Assembly (NCBI GenBank): GCA_026075535.2
Contig: AP026538.1
Span: 3,720,001 to 3,784,000, forward strand
DNA length: 64,000 nt
Reading direction: 5' to 3'
Source: Tricholoma matsutake
Taxonomy: Eukaryota > Basidiomycota > Agaricomycetes > Agaricales > Tricholomataceae
Made by a program: the position numbers and the translations under genes. Within the stretch, counting starts at the first letter, position 1. Every line of letters starts with the position of its first letter. Below, in pieces: positions 33,576 to 45,477 of this stretch. The notes below the pieces were generated by a model, which was not told the origin of the DNA, did no database searches, and worked only from the letters and a program-made list of their open reading frames with translations.

Positions 33576-34879
33576 CTAATAGAAATCCTCATCGCTGTCA
33601 GCGTCCCTATCATCTTCCTCACTTCCCAAATCAGATTCGCTGACCTCACCCCTTGCTTTGCGTGCCGCCCTTTCTCTTACCTTCTCCATTTCAGCCCTTT
33701 CACATTCCTGCCTTTGCTTCTGAATTTCCTGAACCCGCTGGCGCTCTTCTTCCTTGTCGAAGACTGCTAATTCAGTTTTACGAGCACAAGTACCGACATC
33801 CCCGTTACAGTACTTGACGAACGTTTCTTCATCGTACAGGAGAAAGTTGACGGTTTTATCATATGGTTCGATTTCCTGAGTCTCGGAGTCAGAAATGGAT
33901 CGAGCGTGATGTAGGGTTAATGTGTACTCCTGGAATATCGCAATGAGCATCCTCGATAGGTGGCTATCAATCACAGTGTCAGTATGCTTCTGGAAGTGGT
34001 AGGATCAACAGGTTTACTGCTCCTTTAGCTTCTACTACGATAGGTACGTTCATAGGTGGCGCTACGGTGAAGAGATCGTTATCATGGCCCAACGTGATGT
34101 GATGACAAGTCAGAGGGTTAAACTGGAATCTAAAGCCAAGAAACTCACCGCCGAGATCATACTCATGAATGATACCGATCTCAGTGTTCTCGCACCGTCC
34201 TTTACTCAAATTTCGCTCCTTCTTGGCGTCCCACACCATGTCCAAGGTGACTTCGTGGTCTTCGACTCTCTCCTGAAAATCGTAGCCAGCACCCCATGGA
34301 TCGCGCCCATTGGAACGATTGCGCATCACGGGAACGACTTCGTAGTACGCAGCTTTTGAGTGGGTAAGGTTCCAGAACTTCATGTCGATTTCATAGCGCG
34401 GGCCCCTTGGCACCATGTAATCAGGAGGGGTGAGCGGACAACCGTAACGCTTCATGTGCCCAGCGCGGTCGCCAGAATGTTTCTCGACGTGGGTGTACAT
34501 GTGGGCTTGGTGTAGATGAGAATTATTCCAACAGGTATTGGATAAGCGTGTGCAGGTTAGCAAAGGTAGAATTAAGGGGCACTTTGACTGAGCGATAAAC
34601 CCCATCGATATGTGCCAATTGGAACCGTAGTTGGATGTAAGAGGATGTTGTGGCTGGGAGAGTTCTGTATGGGTTCTTCTGCTTGGAAGACTCTCCAGAT
34701 TCCGAGTCATCAAGACGTTGAATCGACGACTGATTCTCCTTATCGATCGCAGTGAAAGGCCACTGGGATATGGATTCAGTCATTCTAGAATGTGTATTTC
34801 CCTCTGAGAACCTTGGCCGTGGCCCGTATCCGGTCACAGGTGGAGAATTTGGTGAGGGAAGGAAGCAAAGATGATGCAA
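33576..34879 (-). pseudogene. pRiA4b Orf3-like protein gene, frame broken
   Basis: The minus strand carries a domain resembling plasmid pRiA4b Orf3 (PF07929): YIQLRFQLAHIDGVYRSVKV and FANLHTLIQYLL, then in a different frame GWNN-like WNNSHLHQAHMY, later GIIHEYDLG, and CHHITLG with VVEAKG. Between QYLL and WNNSHLH a few bases are missing relative to the family (LLFGW), shifting the frame near 34528; no intron can explain it. The C-terminal part (33576-33974) is acidic and continues after a probable intron near 33990-34040 (IDSHLSRMLIAIFQEY, ending DSDEDFY). Either a recent pseudogene or a sequence error. A likely start is the Met at 34783 (MTESISQWPF). Confidence 0.55.
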
Positions 34880-35329
34880 GTGGCAGCAAATAACAAGTCC
34901 CGGTGCTTGAAATTGAATTACATTCTATCGTTTGCCTGAATTGAAATGACCGGAGGCCACACCTAAATGTAAGGAGGAGGGGGAGATATCAAGATCTCTT
35001 TCCAGTACCAATACAGATACTAATCACTGCCACTAGTACTAGTAGTAACTAGTGATCAGTCGCGACGCGAACACGTGATACATATGTTTCCTTCTTTTAT
35101 TCGTCAGTCCCGTTTCCTGGAATATGTTTGCAATTGTTGGCAGTTCCTTGGTGCGATGCCTGTCTCGTTTTTCTCCATCGAAGCCATGATATGTCGAGCT
35201 GCTGCTTGCAATTCTAGATGCCCTGTAGCTGGCACTGTGGATTCTTGTGTCATGAAAACAAAGTTCACCGATCGTCAGCGCGTCAGCCTCCACCTCTGCG
35301 GCCAATTCCGTGTCAGCCTCCATTTTAAT

Positions 35330-35337
35330 TTATAAAA
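35330..35337 (+). promoter_or_regulatory. TATA box (with CCAAT box upstream) of the acidic protein gene
   Basis: TTATAAAAG at 35330 lies about 60 bases before ATG 35394. A CCAAT motif occurs at 35303-35307. The start context CACCATGGG is favourable. Confidence 0.55.
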
Positions 35338-35393
35338 GCTCGCCCATCCTTGTCTTTACTCCTCATTTTGAATCACAACCTCATTTGCACACC

Positions 35394-38300
35394 ATGGGTT
35401 TATACACTCAATCACCTGATAACCGCCTTCTGACCAGTACCCAGGCCCTACCGGCTTGGGCTGTCATCGCGTTCACTCTCTTTGAGTACCTCGCCAATGT
35501 CTTTTCCCCGCAAAACCATCTCGACTATCCTGCCCATCCTGTCGTGCGTGCATCGCGTACTGTCCCTCTCCCTGCCTCTCGTGTTATTTTATCTGGCCCT
35601 TCCTCTGCAGCTGCGTCATCCAGCGTGATTGCAGTAGTCTTCGGTGTACTCTTGGTGTTCTATGTCATGGTCATCTCACTTGTCTGCTGGTCCTTCAAGT
35701 GTGCGGTAACCTCCAAGGGAAGGCCTCATGGGAGGTCCTCACCCAGTCACTCTTCACCGCCTACTGACATCGATGAGCGTGGTGAGCTTCTGGAGGATGA
35801 GGCTAACTTCGACGTTCTGGTCGACCAGTCAAGCGACGGCGAGGACGAGGAAGCTAACGGCGATGGAGCCGACCCTGGTGACGATCAGAATGACAATATC
35901 GATGAGGTCAACAAGGGCTCAGTCCTACGCCCCCTCTCGTCCGCTGAGGATCCTCCCCCGCCCCCAGACCCACCCACCCAAACCACCGCCGCAGACCCCG
36001 ACTTGAACCCATATGAGGTACTTCTATGGTATATTCTCTTCCTGGTTGCGTCCTCTGTCTCGGCGTTTTTGGTGCTTAAATGGGCTTTTCTTCGTCTCCG
36101 CCGTACATTGCGCAAGGCCAAAGTATACACTGGTCGTTCAGTCTTCAATCTTTTCATATACATTGAGGATCCTAGCTGTCGGGTGTTTGTGCCTACCGAG
36201 GTGATCTCGTCATTGGCGGGTGTTGGAGGGTTCGCTGCCCCGTTGCAGTTGGATGACTCTGATGCGGTTTGGCAAGGGGTTCCTTTGGACAATGCGAGCA
36301 TTCTGGAGGTCCTGCTACGCCCGCCGGTCCCCATGGTCGTACTAGTTATAGTTGCTTTAGTCGTGGTCATGGTCATTGACGCTTGCTGGCAAGCGAGGGA
36401 TGGCAAAGATAACGAATTGGTAATGTCGTTTCCTTTGTCGATGATGTTCTTTTTGCTCATCCTACTTCATTTTCAGATTTCTCAAGTCCAGTATATCAAA
36501 GACGTCGACGAAGAAGAGGTCGAAGTGGTAGTAAGCCTTTTTAATTTACAATGTTCATTTCACTCATGTTCATCATCTTTTCCCAGCTCGCGGATGATGT
36601 GAAAGAACCACTTGTCATTAGCGCAGACCTGCAACACACAGTTGGCTATTGGCCGCTAAAACATAAAATCAATCTTACTCCGGCTACTACTGCCGTCGAT
36701 GTCAGAATATTGAACTTCTCCTTGCCGTCAATAGCTGGGTTTAAGGACCACGAGGTCGAATCTACCACTGAGGTTGCTGTGACGTCTCCCTCGCCACCCC
36801 TACCCCCAATCGAGGTCAACGTATCTTCCCTGAATGATTCCGTCTCGCAGGAGGAACACGTATGCTCTACCTCTTCGCTGGACTTTGATGTTTCCTCGAC
36901 TGTCCAAGGAGAAGATAGGACCTTCTCATTCAACAACTCCATCATCCTCAGCCAGAGATTATTGTTTTCCGAGTCCGACTTCATGGTGCCTAACAATCTT
37001 GGGATGGTCAGCATGGAGACTGATACCAACACCCCAATTCAAGAGGTTGTAGAGGAGGAATGCAAGGACACCTCGGTGCTTGAGGACGTCAACCCTGTTG
37101 CACAGGTCAAGAACGGAGATATAGAGTCGCCTGATGTCGGAGCTGCTCTTACCGTCTGGCGAGGAGAGGGCATCATCATTCATACTCCCCCGACAACACC
37201 TGCCTTCCACTGTCCTTCCCGCGTAGGTACTCCCGAAGCGATGGCCGCTCACCACTATTGTTTACCACCCCTCCCGAAGCGGGTTTTGGAGCTCCGTGGG
37301 TTTCCATCTTTTTCGCCTGTTCAACACCCACACTTTCACTCAACGCCGAAACCAGTGATGGCTTCTCATCCTCCGGTTGATACTACCACAGTCTGCTCTG
37401 TGGAGAAGGGACCTGCAATCCTTTCAGAATCATTGCAGTTGTCGGGCTCGGAACGGCCGTCTTTCGAGGTGGAGCAGTCTACGCTGGTAGAGGCAGATAA
37501 TTTTTGTGTCAGGAAGGCCGATGGGTCGAACAAGTTACATGCTGTAGTCGAGGATGTATCCATCAGTCCCGAACATGGTCCTTTGCTGGAGGTGGTAGAA
37601 TTGGAGGTCGATGAGGGAGGTGTTGTGGAAGATTCGGAGGTGGTTTTAAAGGAGAATGAAAAGGAAAATCTTGCGGTCGAAGACAAGCTTACCGATGGAA
37701 TGCATCCCTCGGGTCACTCTCCCGCTGAAATTATTTGTTCCAAGGAAGACAGTGGTGAAGAAAAACAACTCAACACTCCCGTGCCCGTTATTCACGCTGC
37801 CGAAGATGATTGTGAAATAGCAATCAATTTTGTCGACGGAGCTGGTGTCTACCGGTACTTCATGCCCCACCTCGACATCTATCGTTCATTATCGCCCATG
37901 GTGATAGGAGGTCCGGCTGTCCCCACCTTCTCTCCGCCAACCGTCTACTGCCCGTGTTGTCCCGCCATGAAACTGGAATGGGATGAGCTGTCAATGGTGG
38001 ACGACATTGTAGCAGAATTGCGATGCATCTCGATTCCCCATGGATTGCTCGACTATCATTTCGAGTTGGCGGTAGAAGATGACATGGAGGATCTGGTGGA
38101 AGAAGGGGTGGATTTGACAATGTGGGGATGTGAATGTGTCGTTATCGATCTCGATGACGAGGAAGAGGAGGGAGAGGAAGAGGAGATGGAGAGGGAGATG
38201 TTGGAAGGGAGTTACGAGGAGGATGCCATGTGGATAGCGGATAGTGATGAGGAGGGTGTGGAGGAAGAGGAAGAAGCAGAAGTGGAGAAGGAGCTCCTCT

Positions 38301-38985
38301 GGGCCCTGTTTGACAAGCGCAGCGTCAGCAGCGAGAATGCGCCGGTGGAACGACAGAATAGTGGAAACGACACCTTCGACCTCGAGCAACTCTTACTGGA
38401 CTTTTACGGTCCCAACGGAAGCAATGCCCAGCTCCTCGCCAACGTACTCCCTCCCGATTTTGACGTCGCCGACATCCTGGATGCTTCCGATGACGTCGCT
38501 CCTGCCTTCGAGGACGCGCTGGCATCTAAACAGAGTGCACCAGCTTCCATTGAGGATGCTCCACCCCGAATCGTTACTGGTACCACAGAGCACGATCCTC
38601 CCACTGCCAACTTCGAATCTGCCTCTGGCGTTGTTGTCGCCGCTGTCAACGAGCTTCCGAATTTCCACCCTACGTGGCCATGGCGACGGGTCACAGGAGA
38701 AGCCGAGAACGTCGAAAATACGGTATGTTTCGTTTGTTTATCAGGCTTGCTCTATATTAACGGTTTTCCTTTCAGGAGGACTTGGGTCGCTGGAAACTTT
38801 GCCCCGTGTCAGTGCCTCCCACCCCGTCGCCTTTTGATATGCAGAATGAGCTGCAGCAAATGCGGGCAAAGCTCCGACCCCCACCGAATATGACTGAGCA
38901 GCAGAAGCGGCTACGTCGAGTATGGGACTTGCAGGGGACAGATAAGGGACAGGTGCTGAAGGAGCGGCTTTTGCGCAAGGCTTAA
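35394..38985 (+). CDS. Large acidic four-TM hypothetical protein
   Basis: Four exons: 35394-36419, 36477-36530, 36587-38722 and 38776-38985, total 3426 bases and 1141 residues, all splice phases zero. Predicted membrane segments lie at residues about 19-37, 77-100, 207-230 and 312-331. Between the second and third is an acidic, proline-rich loop (residues 125-205). After residue 342 the protein is soluble and very acidic, with long E/D runs encoded near 38150-38290. The last exon is basic and helical, ending KERLLRKA. I know no family for it. The unusual length, low complexity and phase-zero introns suggest rapid evolution. The model is supported by conserved reading frame, not by homology. 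Confidence 0.75.
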
Positions 38986-40365
38986 AGTAAAGGAAAACGA
39001 CGCCATTGTAGATACAAATTTCCACCCGATTCGCAAGCTGCGCTCGGGCAAGGAGGTCGGTCTGGCATGTGCAGAAGATAGGATTGCAACGTATGATGCG
39101 AAGAAAAAAGCAAACATTATTATGATCGTTAGTAATAGTATACATAATAGGAACACAAAACGAGAGAACTGTAGAAGAATTAATAGGTAGCGTAATATGA
39201 AAAAAATCCCTAGTTCATTCAGCAAGAGAGTAAAGAAGCTTGAGAGTGGATCGTGTATACCCTGAACTTCGGTGAACTGTTTACCGGAAAATAAAGTCAT
39301 GGACAACAAAGTAATCATCGTCGCGGCGTGGAGGATGGTGACGCCCAACCCACCCCTTGTCGATTGAGAAGTACGTAGCTACATGAGAGATGCTAAAATG
39401 CAGACTGAAGTCGATCTACTCCTGCAGCACAGCCGCACTTTCTCTCCCAGGTCCCAGTGCTTGACACTGTACTATCCAAACCATCGACTTTACACAACAA
39501 AGGAATTACATACTCACTCTTCTCCGTTTATTGTCCAATGTGTTTTCTACTCCGGTGCTTTCTCATTTTTTTGCTGTGAAATCGAAGAAAAGGACAACTG
39601 TCACATGATCCCGACGCGTCACTACTTTCACTCTGCAAAACGTCGGTACACTCCACGTCGAGGATGATACAAATAAGTGAGGGTTGGGGTAGAATAATGT
39701 TTCCATCATTTTCCTCTGGAAGCGACTTCCGCTGCACTTCGCTGGTATTAAATAGAACTCCGCCTTTCTTGTATACCATCCTCAAACATTTCATCCAGAA
39801 ATGAGCTGAGAATGCAAAGCGCCAGTACTGGAATCTCTGCGTTGGTCGACACCAGGGACTGGGAGTGGTTTTTGGGTTTTATTTCATGAAACAGGGCCTT
39901 TGGGTGCTGACGACAACAAGATATGTTGAGTTGAATCTATGAACGAAGAACTCACAAATAAGGTTGCCGGGTGTTGAAATTGCACCGTGAGTCTCGCTTT
40001 TGATGCGTTTGATGCGTGTGCTATTTTTAGCATTTCCTTTGATACGCGTGGTCGATCCGTGGCACAATTCCCCCTTTTCTCGTTTTTATTCATACCCGCC
40101 CTTTGTTACACAGTACACACATATATATGTTCAGTAGTTACATTACCACCTCAGTCACTTATACAGAGACTGAGGTGAGCTTCGTTAGTTACTTATTTAT
40201 CGATCCATACTTACTGTACCTGCAGCACGATCTTGATTGTACTAGGATCCACTTTCTACACCAGGGAGAGGCATTGTGGCATTCTAGTTGTGTGGCGCAG
40301 GAGCAGTCACACTCAGCTGCAGGCAGGGCCTAGATATCCGTAATGACCCAGATTCTAGAACGATA
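38986..40365. other. Intergenic, no firm gene
   Basis: Short ORFs on both strands (for example minus 39528-39794) could be exon fragments but show no domain. Position 40100-40180 is A+T-rich. The hAT element begins at 40374. Confidence 0.4.
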
Positions 40366-40373
40366 ACTGGAGG

Positions 40374-42075
40374 TAGGGCTGCACACCGTACCGTCTGACG
40401 GGTACGGCCGTACAATCGACGGGCATCAGACGGGTACGGCTCAACCGTCCACCGTCCGTATAGTTTGGTAAGTAGAACTCCAACGGCTACGGGACGGGTA
40501 CGGATACGGCTGTTGGACGGTCATGTACGGTAGACGGGATGCAATAAAGAAGACAAAAATAGACATATAGGATTGACTATCTACGTATTCAACAATGTAG
40601 GGCTGCAGTAGCCTTTGCGCGAGCCAGATGTAAGCGCTTCTTAACAAGCATTAAAATATGGATGGTATCAGCATTAAGGCTTGCGCGGCAAAGAGAAATG
40701 GTGTCCCAACCACCTGAGAAGACCCGCTCGACGGCAACAGCAGAACCTAGATGTGAAGATGATGCGTTAAAATTTTGTAAATATGCTAGAATGACTCACC
40801 AGGTATACATAAAATGTCACGAGCAAGGCGAAACAAGTTTGGGAACTGAGCTCGTCGACCCATCCACCAGTGAATTGGATTGCACGCATCGAAATCTTCA
40901 GCAGGAAGTTTGAAATATTCTTCGAGCTCATTGATGGATGGCTTCTCTTTCCTGCGATATCGAGCTATGAAGGATTTCTGAGGGGAACCCATCATAGGTT
41001 CGGTTTGAACGGATGGACTCGGAGAATTCACTGATGACGGTGTAGAGACGACTGCATGTGCATAATTTTCATGGAAGTAGTTGAAGAAGTTTGATTTTGA
41101 TTGTTCGAGGTGCTCGGCAAGCATCGGGTCATCAGCATAATCTATCTTCATGCCCTCGTATGATATCCGAGGATCAAGCACTGTTATCATTCACTCATTA
41201 AGTGAATGATCGCACAGACAATTAGGCACATACATGCAGCCCATGTATAGAAGGGAGATGCGTCGTACTGGTAGTAGTAATCACTGAGTTTGTGGTGGGC
41301 ATCTGTGAGTCCCGCTTTGATATTCAGCAAAACTGAATCTGGAAGATTGCAAAGAATAGTTTTGATGTCATCTTGTAGTCCTCGAGATATTGCACAGGCT
41401 GATCTGCCATACTGAGATGACAGTTCTGAGCTTCAAGTTGTTTCCATGAGCATTTTATCTTGTCTCGACCTCATGATGAAAATTTTCCTCGGCGACACTG
41501 TGAGCCTGTCTTGATTTTTTTTCCAATTACCGTGGATGCCCCTGTGTTGGTTTCGCATCTCGGAGATCAATGATAAAGACAAAACCATGGTTATTGACAC
41601 TATTGCATTGAAATGTGATTAAAATGTACTCCATGTACATTTCTTGAGTCGTTGACGGCCAGCCTAGCATGAGTACTATCCCAGGCTTGACATCGTCACC
41701 GAATAAAATCAGGGCTCAAGAAAATGAAGGGACACTAAAGGAAATCTGAAAGAACAAGATATATTTCAAAGTGGGACAGCGGTACGGCTAGTATGTGGTT
41801 TGCATGGTGTTCAATGGCAACGGTGCGAGTTGTGTGTTGTTCGATCATCTAGTCTGTGGCATGTTGATAGGAAAAAAATTAAAGTTTGCTCGGAGATTCC
41901 CGTCCAATGCCGTCTAATCCCGTTGACGGCCGTACCTTGGATGGCATTGGATGGGTACTGACCGTCCCATCCACCGTCCATCTACATAGTTGCAAAGAGC
42001 TGCAACGGTATGGGTATGGCAACCGTACTACGGGTCTGTCTATGCCATACTGTACAGTCACAGTGTGCAGCCCTA
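40374..42075 (-). mobile_element. hAT DNA transposon, complete ends, internally deleted
   Basis: 1702 bp. Both ends are TAGGGCTGCACAC (inverted), and the element is flanked by the 8-bp duplication ACTGGAGG (40366-40373 and 42076-42083), the hAT signature. Subterminal regions on both sides are full of GACGGGTACGG/CCGTCC-like repeats, probable transposase binding sites. Only the C-terminal part of the transposase remains. Confidence 0.9.
40589..41500 (-). pseudogene. hAT transposase, C-terminal remnant with dimerisation domain
   Basis: Three exons can be followed on the minus strand: about 41500-41234 (GLTDAHHKLSDYYYQYDASP), 41180-40800 (LLDPRISYEGM, then ELEEYFKLPAEDFDACNPIH) and 40746-40589 (SAVAVERVFSGG, ending at a stop). 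Spliced phases agree. The last two contain the hAT C-terminal dimerisation region. In the final exon two usual Arg residues are Trp and Cys (SGGWDTISLCRAS), each explained by C to T at CpG. The N-terminal half with the first catalytic residues is missing, so the element cannot move itself. Confidence 0.85.
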
Positions 42076-42083
42076 ACTGGAGG

Positions 42084-42944
42084 GTCTGGAGTTATTTTGC
42101 TCTTTCAAACAAAGCTCTGTGCATCTTGCAATTGTCCGGTCTGTCCATTTTGCTCTTTGTGGATTGCATTACATTGACCTTCAAAGCATCCAATTAATGT
42201 AAAATACTGTCTCTGAATCAGAAGCAAGGTTTGACCAAAGAACTTTTGACTTTCTTTGGCCACTTAAGATACTTATCTGGGTATGCCAGACTTCTCTCCA
42301 ACCTCTTCTGAGCTTTCAAATTTTATCTGGTGCATAGACATCATCACTTTGAACTTCTGGTAATCACTGGCTGCACAGCAAGATACTTCTGGGGAGGTAT
42401 CATGCAAGTATCATGTCAGTATTGTAGGTATTGTAGAAGTATTCTTAATACTGTCATCATACTCACCAAGAGATATTTTGCCAGTATTCATACCAATCTA
42501 AGATACTACTTGACTCTACCTTCAGTACTGTCAAAATATGATATAATACTGTCAAAATACTTCTGGCAAAGTCTGTTGACAATATTAGGAATACTGTCAG
42601 GGTACTTCCACAGTACTTCTCCAGCAGTAACGTGCCTTGCACCCAGTGAATTGGGTTCTCATTGCCCAAATGTTTACATCCTTGCTGTCTTCACCACATT
42701 TATTCCACCTCTGAGAAACATCTACCTCTTGTCAATTCCTCTTCCTGAAACACATAGGTAAGCTACAGTGTATCGAATGATACGACCTATCAAACACATA
42801 CAATGTATTGAGTGATACAGGTTACAAGTCTCCTTATGTTTACATAAGAGACTCATTCTCTTACAGCCGAACCCATAGGTAAAATTTATAGTGAACCTGT
42901 GGGAATAACTTACCATAAAAACACTCATTCATCCGACTGCTTCA
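42084..42944. other. Non-coding, A+T-rich, with ATACTGTC repeats
   Basis: Irregular repeats of AATACTGTCAAAATACT-like sequence occupy about 42430-42620. No gene seen. Confidence 0.5.
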
Positions 42945-43655
42945 TGTTACAATTTTCCTTCTAACACATGGAACCCAACTGACCCGACATACCCGATGAT
43001 CCCCTCCAGACAGGAGGCACTCCCTGACTCATGCCTGAGGCATGCCCTTGACACCAGACACACCCATAATGCATGATGATGGCATGCATTTGATCCCCTT
43101 CCCATGGAAGGCACCCTTGATGCATGGTGACTCCATGCACCTGAACCCACTCTCACACATGCTGTGATACAGCGACCTCTTGACATCGGGTCCATGACAT
43201 CAGACTCTCATGATTGACATGCTGTGCCACAGCACTCCTTGACATCGGATCCTTGACATTGGATCCATGACATTGGATGCTTCATGCTAGGCATGAGGCT
43301 TATTGTTTCTATTTTTACTTGATACACATCTACCTTTCCGATTGGATGATAAGGACCTCCCTCCTAGTATAAGTGCTGAGACTTGTAGTAGGGATGTCCT
43401 TAGTTTAGATCTAGGCAATCTACAGCCTTAACCTGCAAACTCATGAACTTACTCAAAACTACTAAGGAAGCCCCTTAGTATGTGAACTTACTCAAAACCA
43501 CTAAGGAAGCCCCTTAGTGCGTGAGCCCCAACGACTCTATGCAGAAGGCCTGCTAGAGTGCACTATCCATCTTACATCAGATGCTCCAAGTAAGACTAGT
43601 GCTGAACAACCCATTGAGGAAGGACCTTTTGGAATGACATTGACTGGATCAAGTG
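42945..43655 (+). repeat. Gypsy B LTR, inverted relative to copy 2
   Basis: Starts TGTTACAATTTTCCTT at 42945 on the plus strand and follows the LTR sequence seen reversed at 52834. It meets the oppositely oriented LTR at about 43655, forming a large imperfect palindrome. Confidence 0.7.
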
Positions 43656-44285
43656 GTTCTTACTCGGAGCATCTGGCGTAAGATAGATAGTGCACTCTAG
43701 CAGGCCTTTTGCATAGAGTCATTCAGGTTCATGCACTAAGGGGCTTCCTTAGTGGTTTCGAGTAAGTTTACAAGTTTGCAAGTTAAGGCTGTAGATTGCC
43801 TAGATCTAAACTAAGGACATCCCTACTATGAGTTGCAGTACTTATACTACAAGGGAGGTCCTTATCATCCAATCGGAAAGATAGATGCATATCAAGTAAG
43901 AATAGAAACAATAAGCCTCATGCCTTGCATGAGGCATCCGATGTCACGGAGTGCTGTGGTGCAGCATGTCAGGGAACAATAAGAGATAAGCCTCATGCCT
44001 AGCATGAGGCATCCGATGTCATGGATCCGATGTCATGGACCTCATGTCAAGGGGCTGTCGTATCACAGCATGTGTGAGAGTGGGTTTGGGTGCATGGAGT
44101 CACCATGCATCAAGGGTGCCTTCCATGGGAAGGAGACCAAATGCATGCAGTCGGCATGCATTGTGTGTGTGTCAGGTGTCAAGGACATGCCCTAGGCATG
44201 AATCAGGTAGTGCCTCCTGTCTGGAGGGGATCGTCGGGTCAGTCGGGTCAGTCGGATTCCATGAGTTACAAGAAAAATTGTAACA
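43656..44285 (-). repeat. Gypsy B copy 2, 3' LTR (U5 end truncated)
   Basis: Minus-strand LTR starting TGTTACAATTTTTC at 44285. It includes a local duplication of the AAGCCTCATGCC(T/)AGCATGAGGC segment near 43915-44010. Compared with the LTR at 52165-52834, the far end is missing at the junction near 43656. Confidence 0.7.
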
Positions 44286-44297
44286 TTACCCCCCCGC
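44286..44297 (-). promoter_or_regulatory. Gypsy B polypurine tract
   Basis: Minus strand GCGGGGGGGTAA directly precedes the 3' LTR start TGTTAC. Confidence 0.7.
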
Positions 44298-44705
44298 TAT
44301 GGTCAAAAGTTCCACACTTCGACCTAAATCTTCGTCTCTCCTCCACAGTCTGTTTGGGTGTGGTCTGGATATGTGGGTGGGTTGGGGTTGAGGGGTGCGG
44401 TGGAGGAATAATTCATGTCCGAACTCGGACCATGATTGGGTTCTTCTAGTTCATGCTGCCCTAGGCAGTGGTGTCAAGGAGTCGGTGGTGTCATTGGAAG
44501 GGGGGTTTTCTGAGGGGCGTTGCAGGATGGAGAATTCAATGTCTGTAATTGGGGGTTCAGGTTTTGGTCAGAAGATGGCATAGAGGCAAAATGCGAAGGT
44601 CAGGGCTGTCACTGCAGCCAGGGTCATGCCAATGATGATGGCAAGGACCATAATTCCTGTGAGCATGGGTCTGTCTTGTCATGCCATTGTCTTGAGCTCT
44701 GCCTT

Positions 44706-45386
44706 TTAAATCCTCCCATAGGGCTCTCCTGTCATGTTTCCCATTGCATCGTTGTCAAAGTCATCATAACCTGAGTCAAAGAAGAGTTGCTGACTGCACT
44801 CGGCTTCTCTTTGATCAGTTTCTTGATCTTTCCGAGGTTTCTCCAGACAATTCATCCTATAATGTCCAGGGCCTCGTTGTTTGCAGTACTTGCAAATGTA
44901 TTGCTGGCAAATCAGGCCAAAGTGGCTTATCTGTTGGCAGATGAAACATCTAGCATGTCTCATGTGTGGGGAGGACCAAGGTGGTTGGGTGGTTTGTGGT
45001 TCAGGTTCAGGAGTGGCCAGGTTGATTACTTTGGGTGCCCTAGGCACACTCTTTGGGTTCTTCATAGAATGGGAGGAGCCTCCAGAGGGAGCTCATCATT
45101 TGTCTCTGTCGTTCTGCTTGCTGAATGGCGAGAGCGAGGTCTGTGGCCATCTGTGCCAATCTAAGGGGGTGTGAGGTCTCTCCTCAGCTATTCTCGGTCT
45201 GTCTGACCACGGTGTAGTCATCTCCTGGATCATCTGTTCGATCCCCAGGGCATCTGCATCATTCATTGCTTCTTCTAGATTTTGTTCCATCTGTTCAATA
45301 GTGCTAGCATAGTAGAAGCACATCCTGGCCAGATGGTATTCTGGTGGATCGTGGGTGAGGTGAACGCAAAGGGTGTCAGTGTTCAA
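44706..45386 (-). pseudogene. Extra 3' ORF of Gypsy B with two zinc knuckles
   Basis: Downstream of the chromodomain and upstream of the polypurine tract, two minus frames carry protein-like sequence. The first (45096-45386) is acidic-helical (YYASTIEQMEQNLEEAMND). The second (44706-45065) contains CFICQQISHFGLIC (C-x2-C-x4-H-x4-C) and CKYCKQRGPGHYRMNC (C-x2-C-x6-H-x4-C). One frameshift separates them. Gypsy elements normally end with pol. A nucleic-acid-binding accessory protein is a reasonable inference; similar late ORFs exist in some mushroom Gypsy elements as far as I recall. Confidence 0.6.
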
Positions 45387-45477
45387 TCGGTTTTGTAGGT
45401 ATTCTCAGGTGAATCATTGTTCGGCAGGCATATTGGGGAGTGTCATTGTGGGAAGAAAGGGGGGTTTTGGGTTTTCA

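Noticed and set aside
35885..36460. 191-codon minus ORF
   Set aside because: Antisense of the acidic membrane protein gene, whose plus-strand exons join cleanly.
44035..44283. ORFs within Gypsy B LTRs (also 7212-7555, 42947-43195, 52451-52832)
   Set aside because: They are the same LTR sequence read in several frames; no coding conservation beyond DNA similarity.
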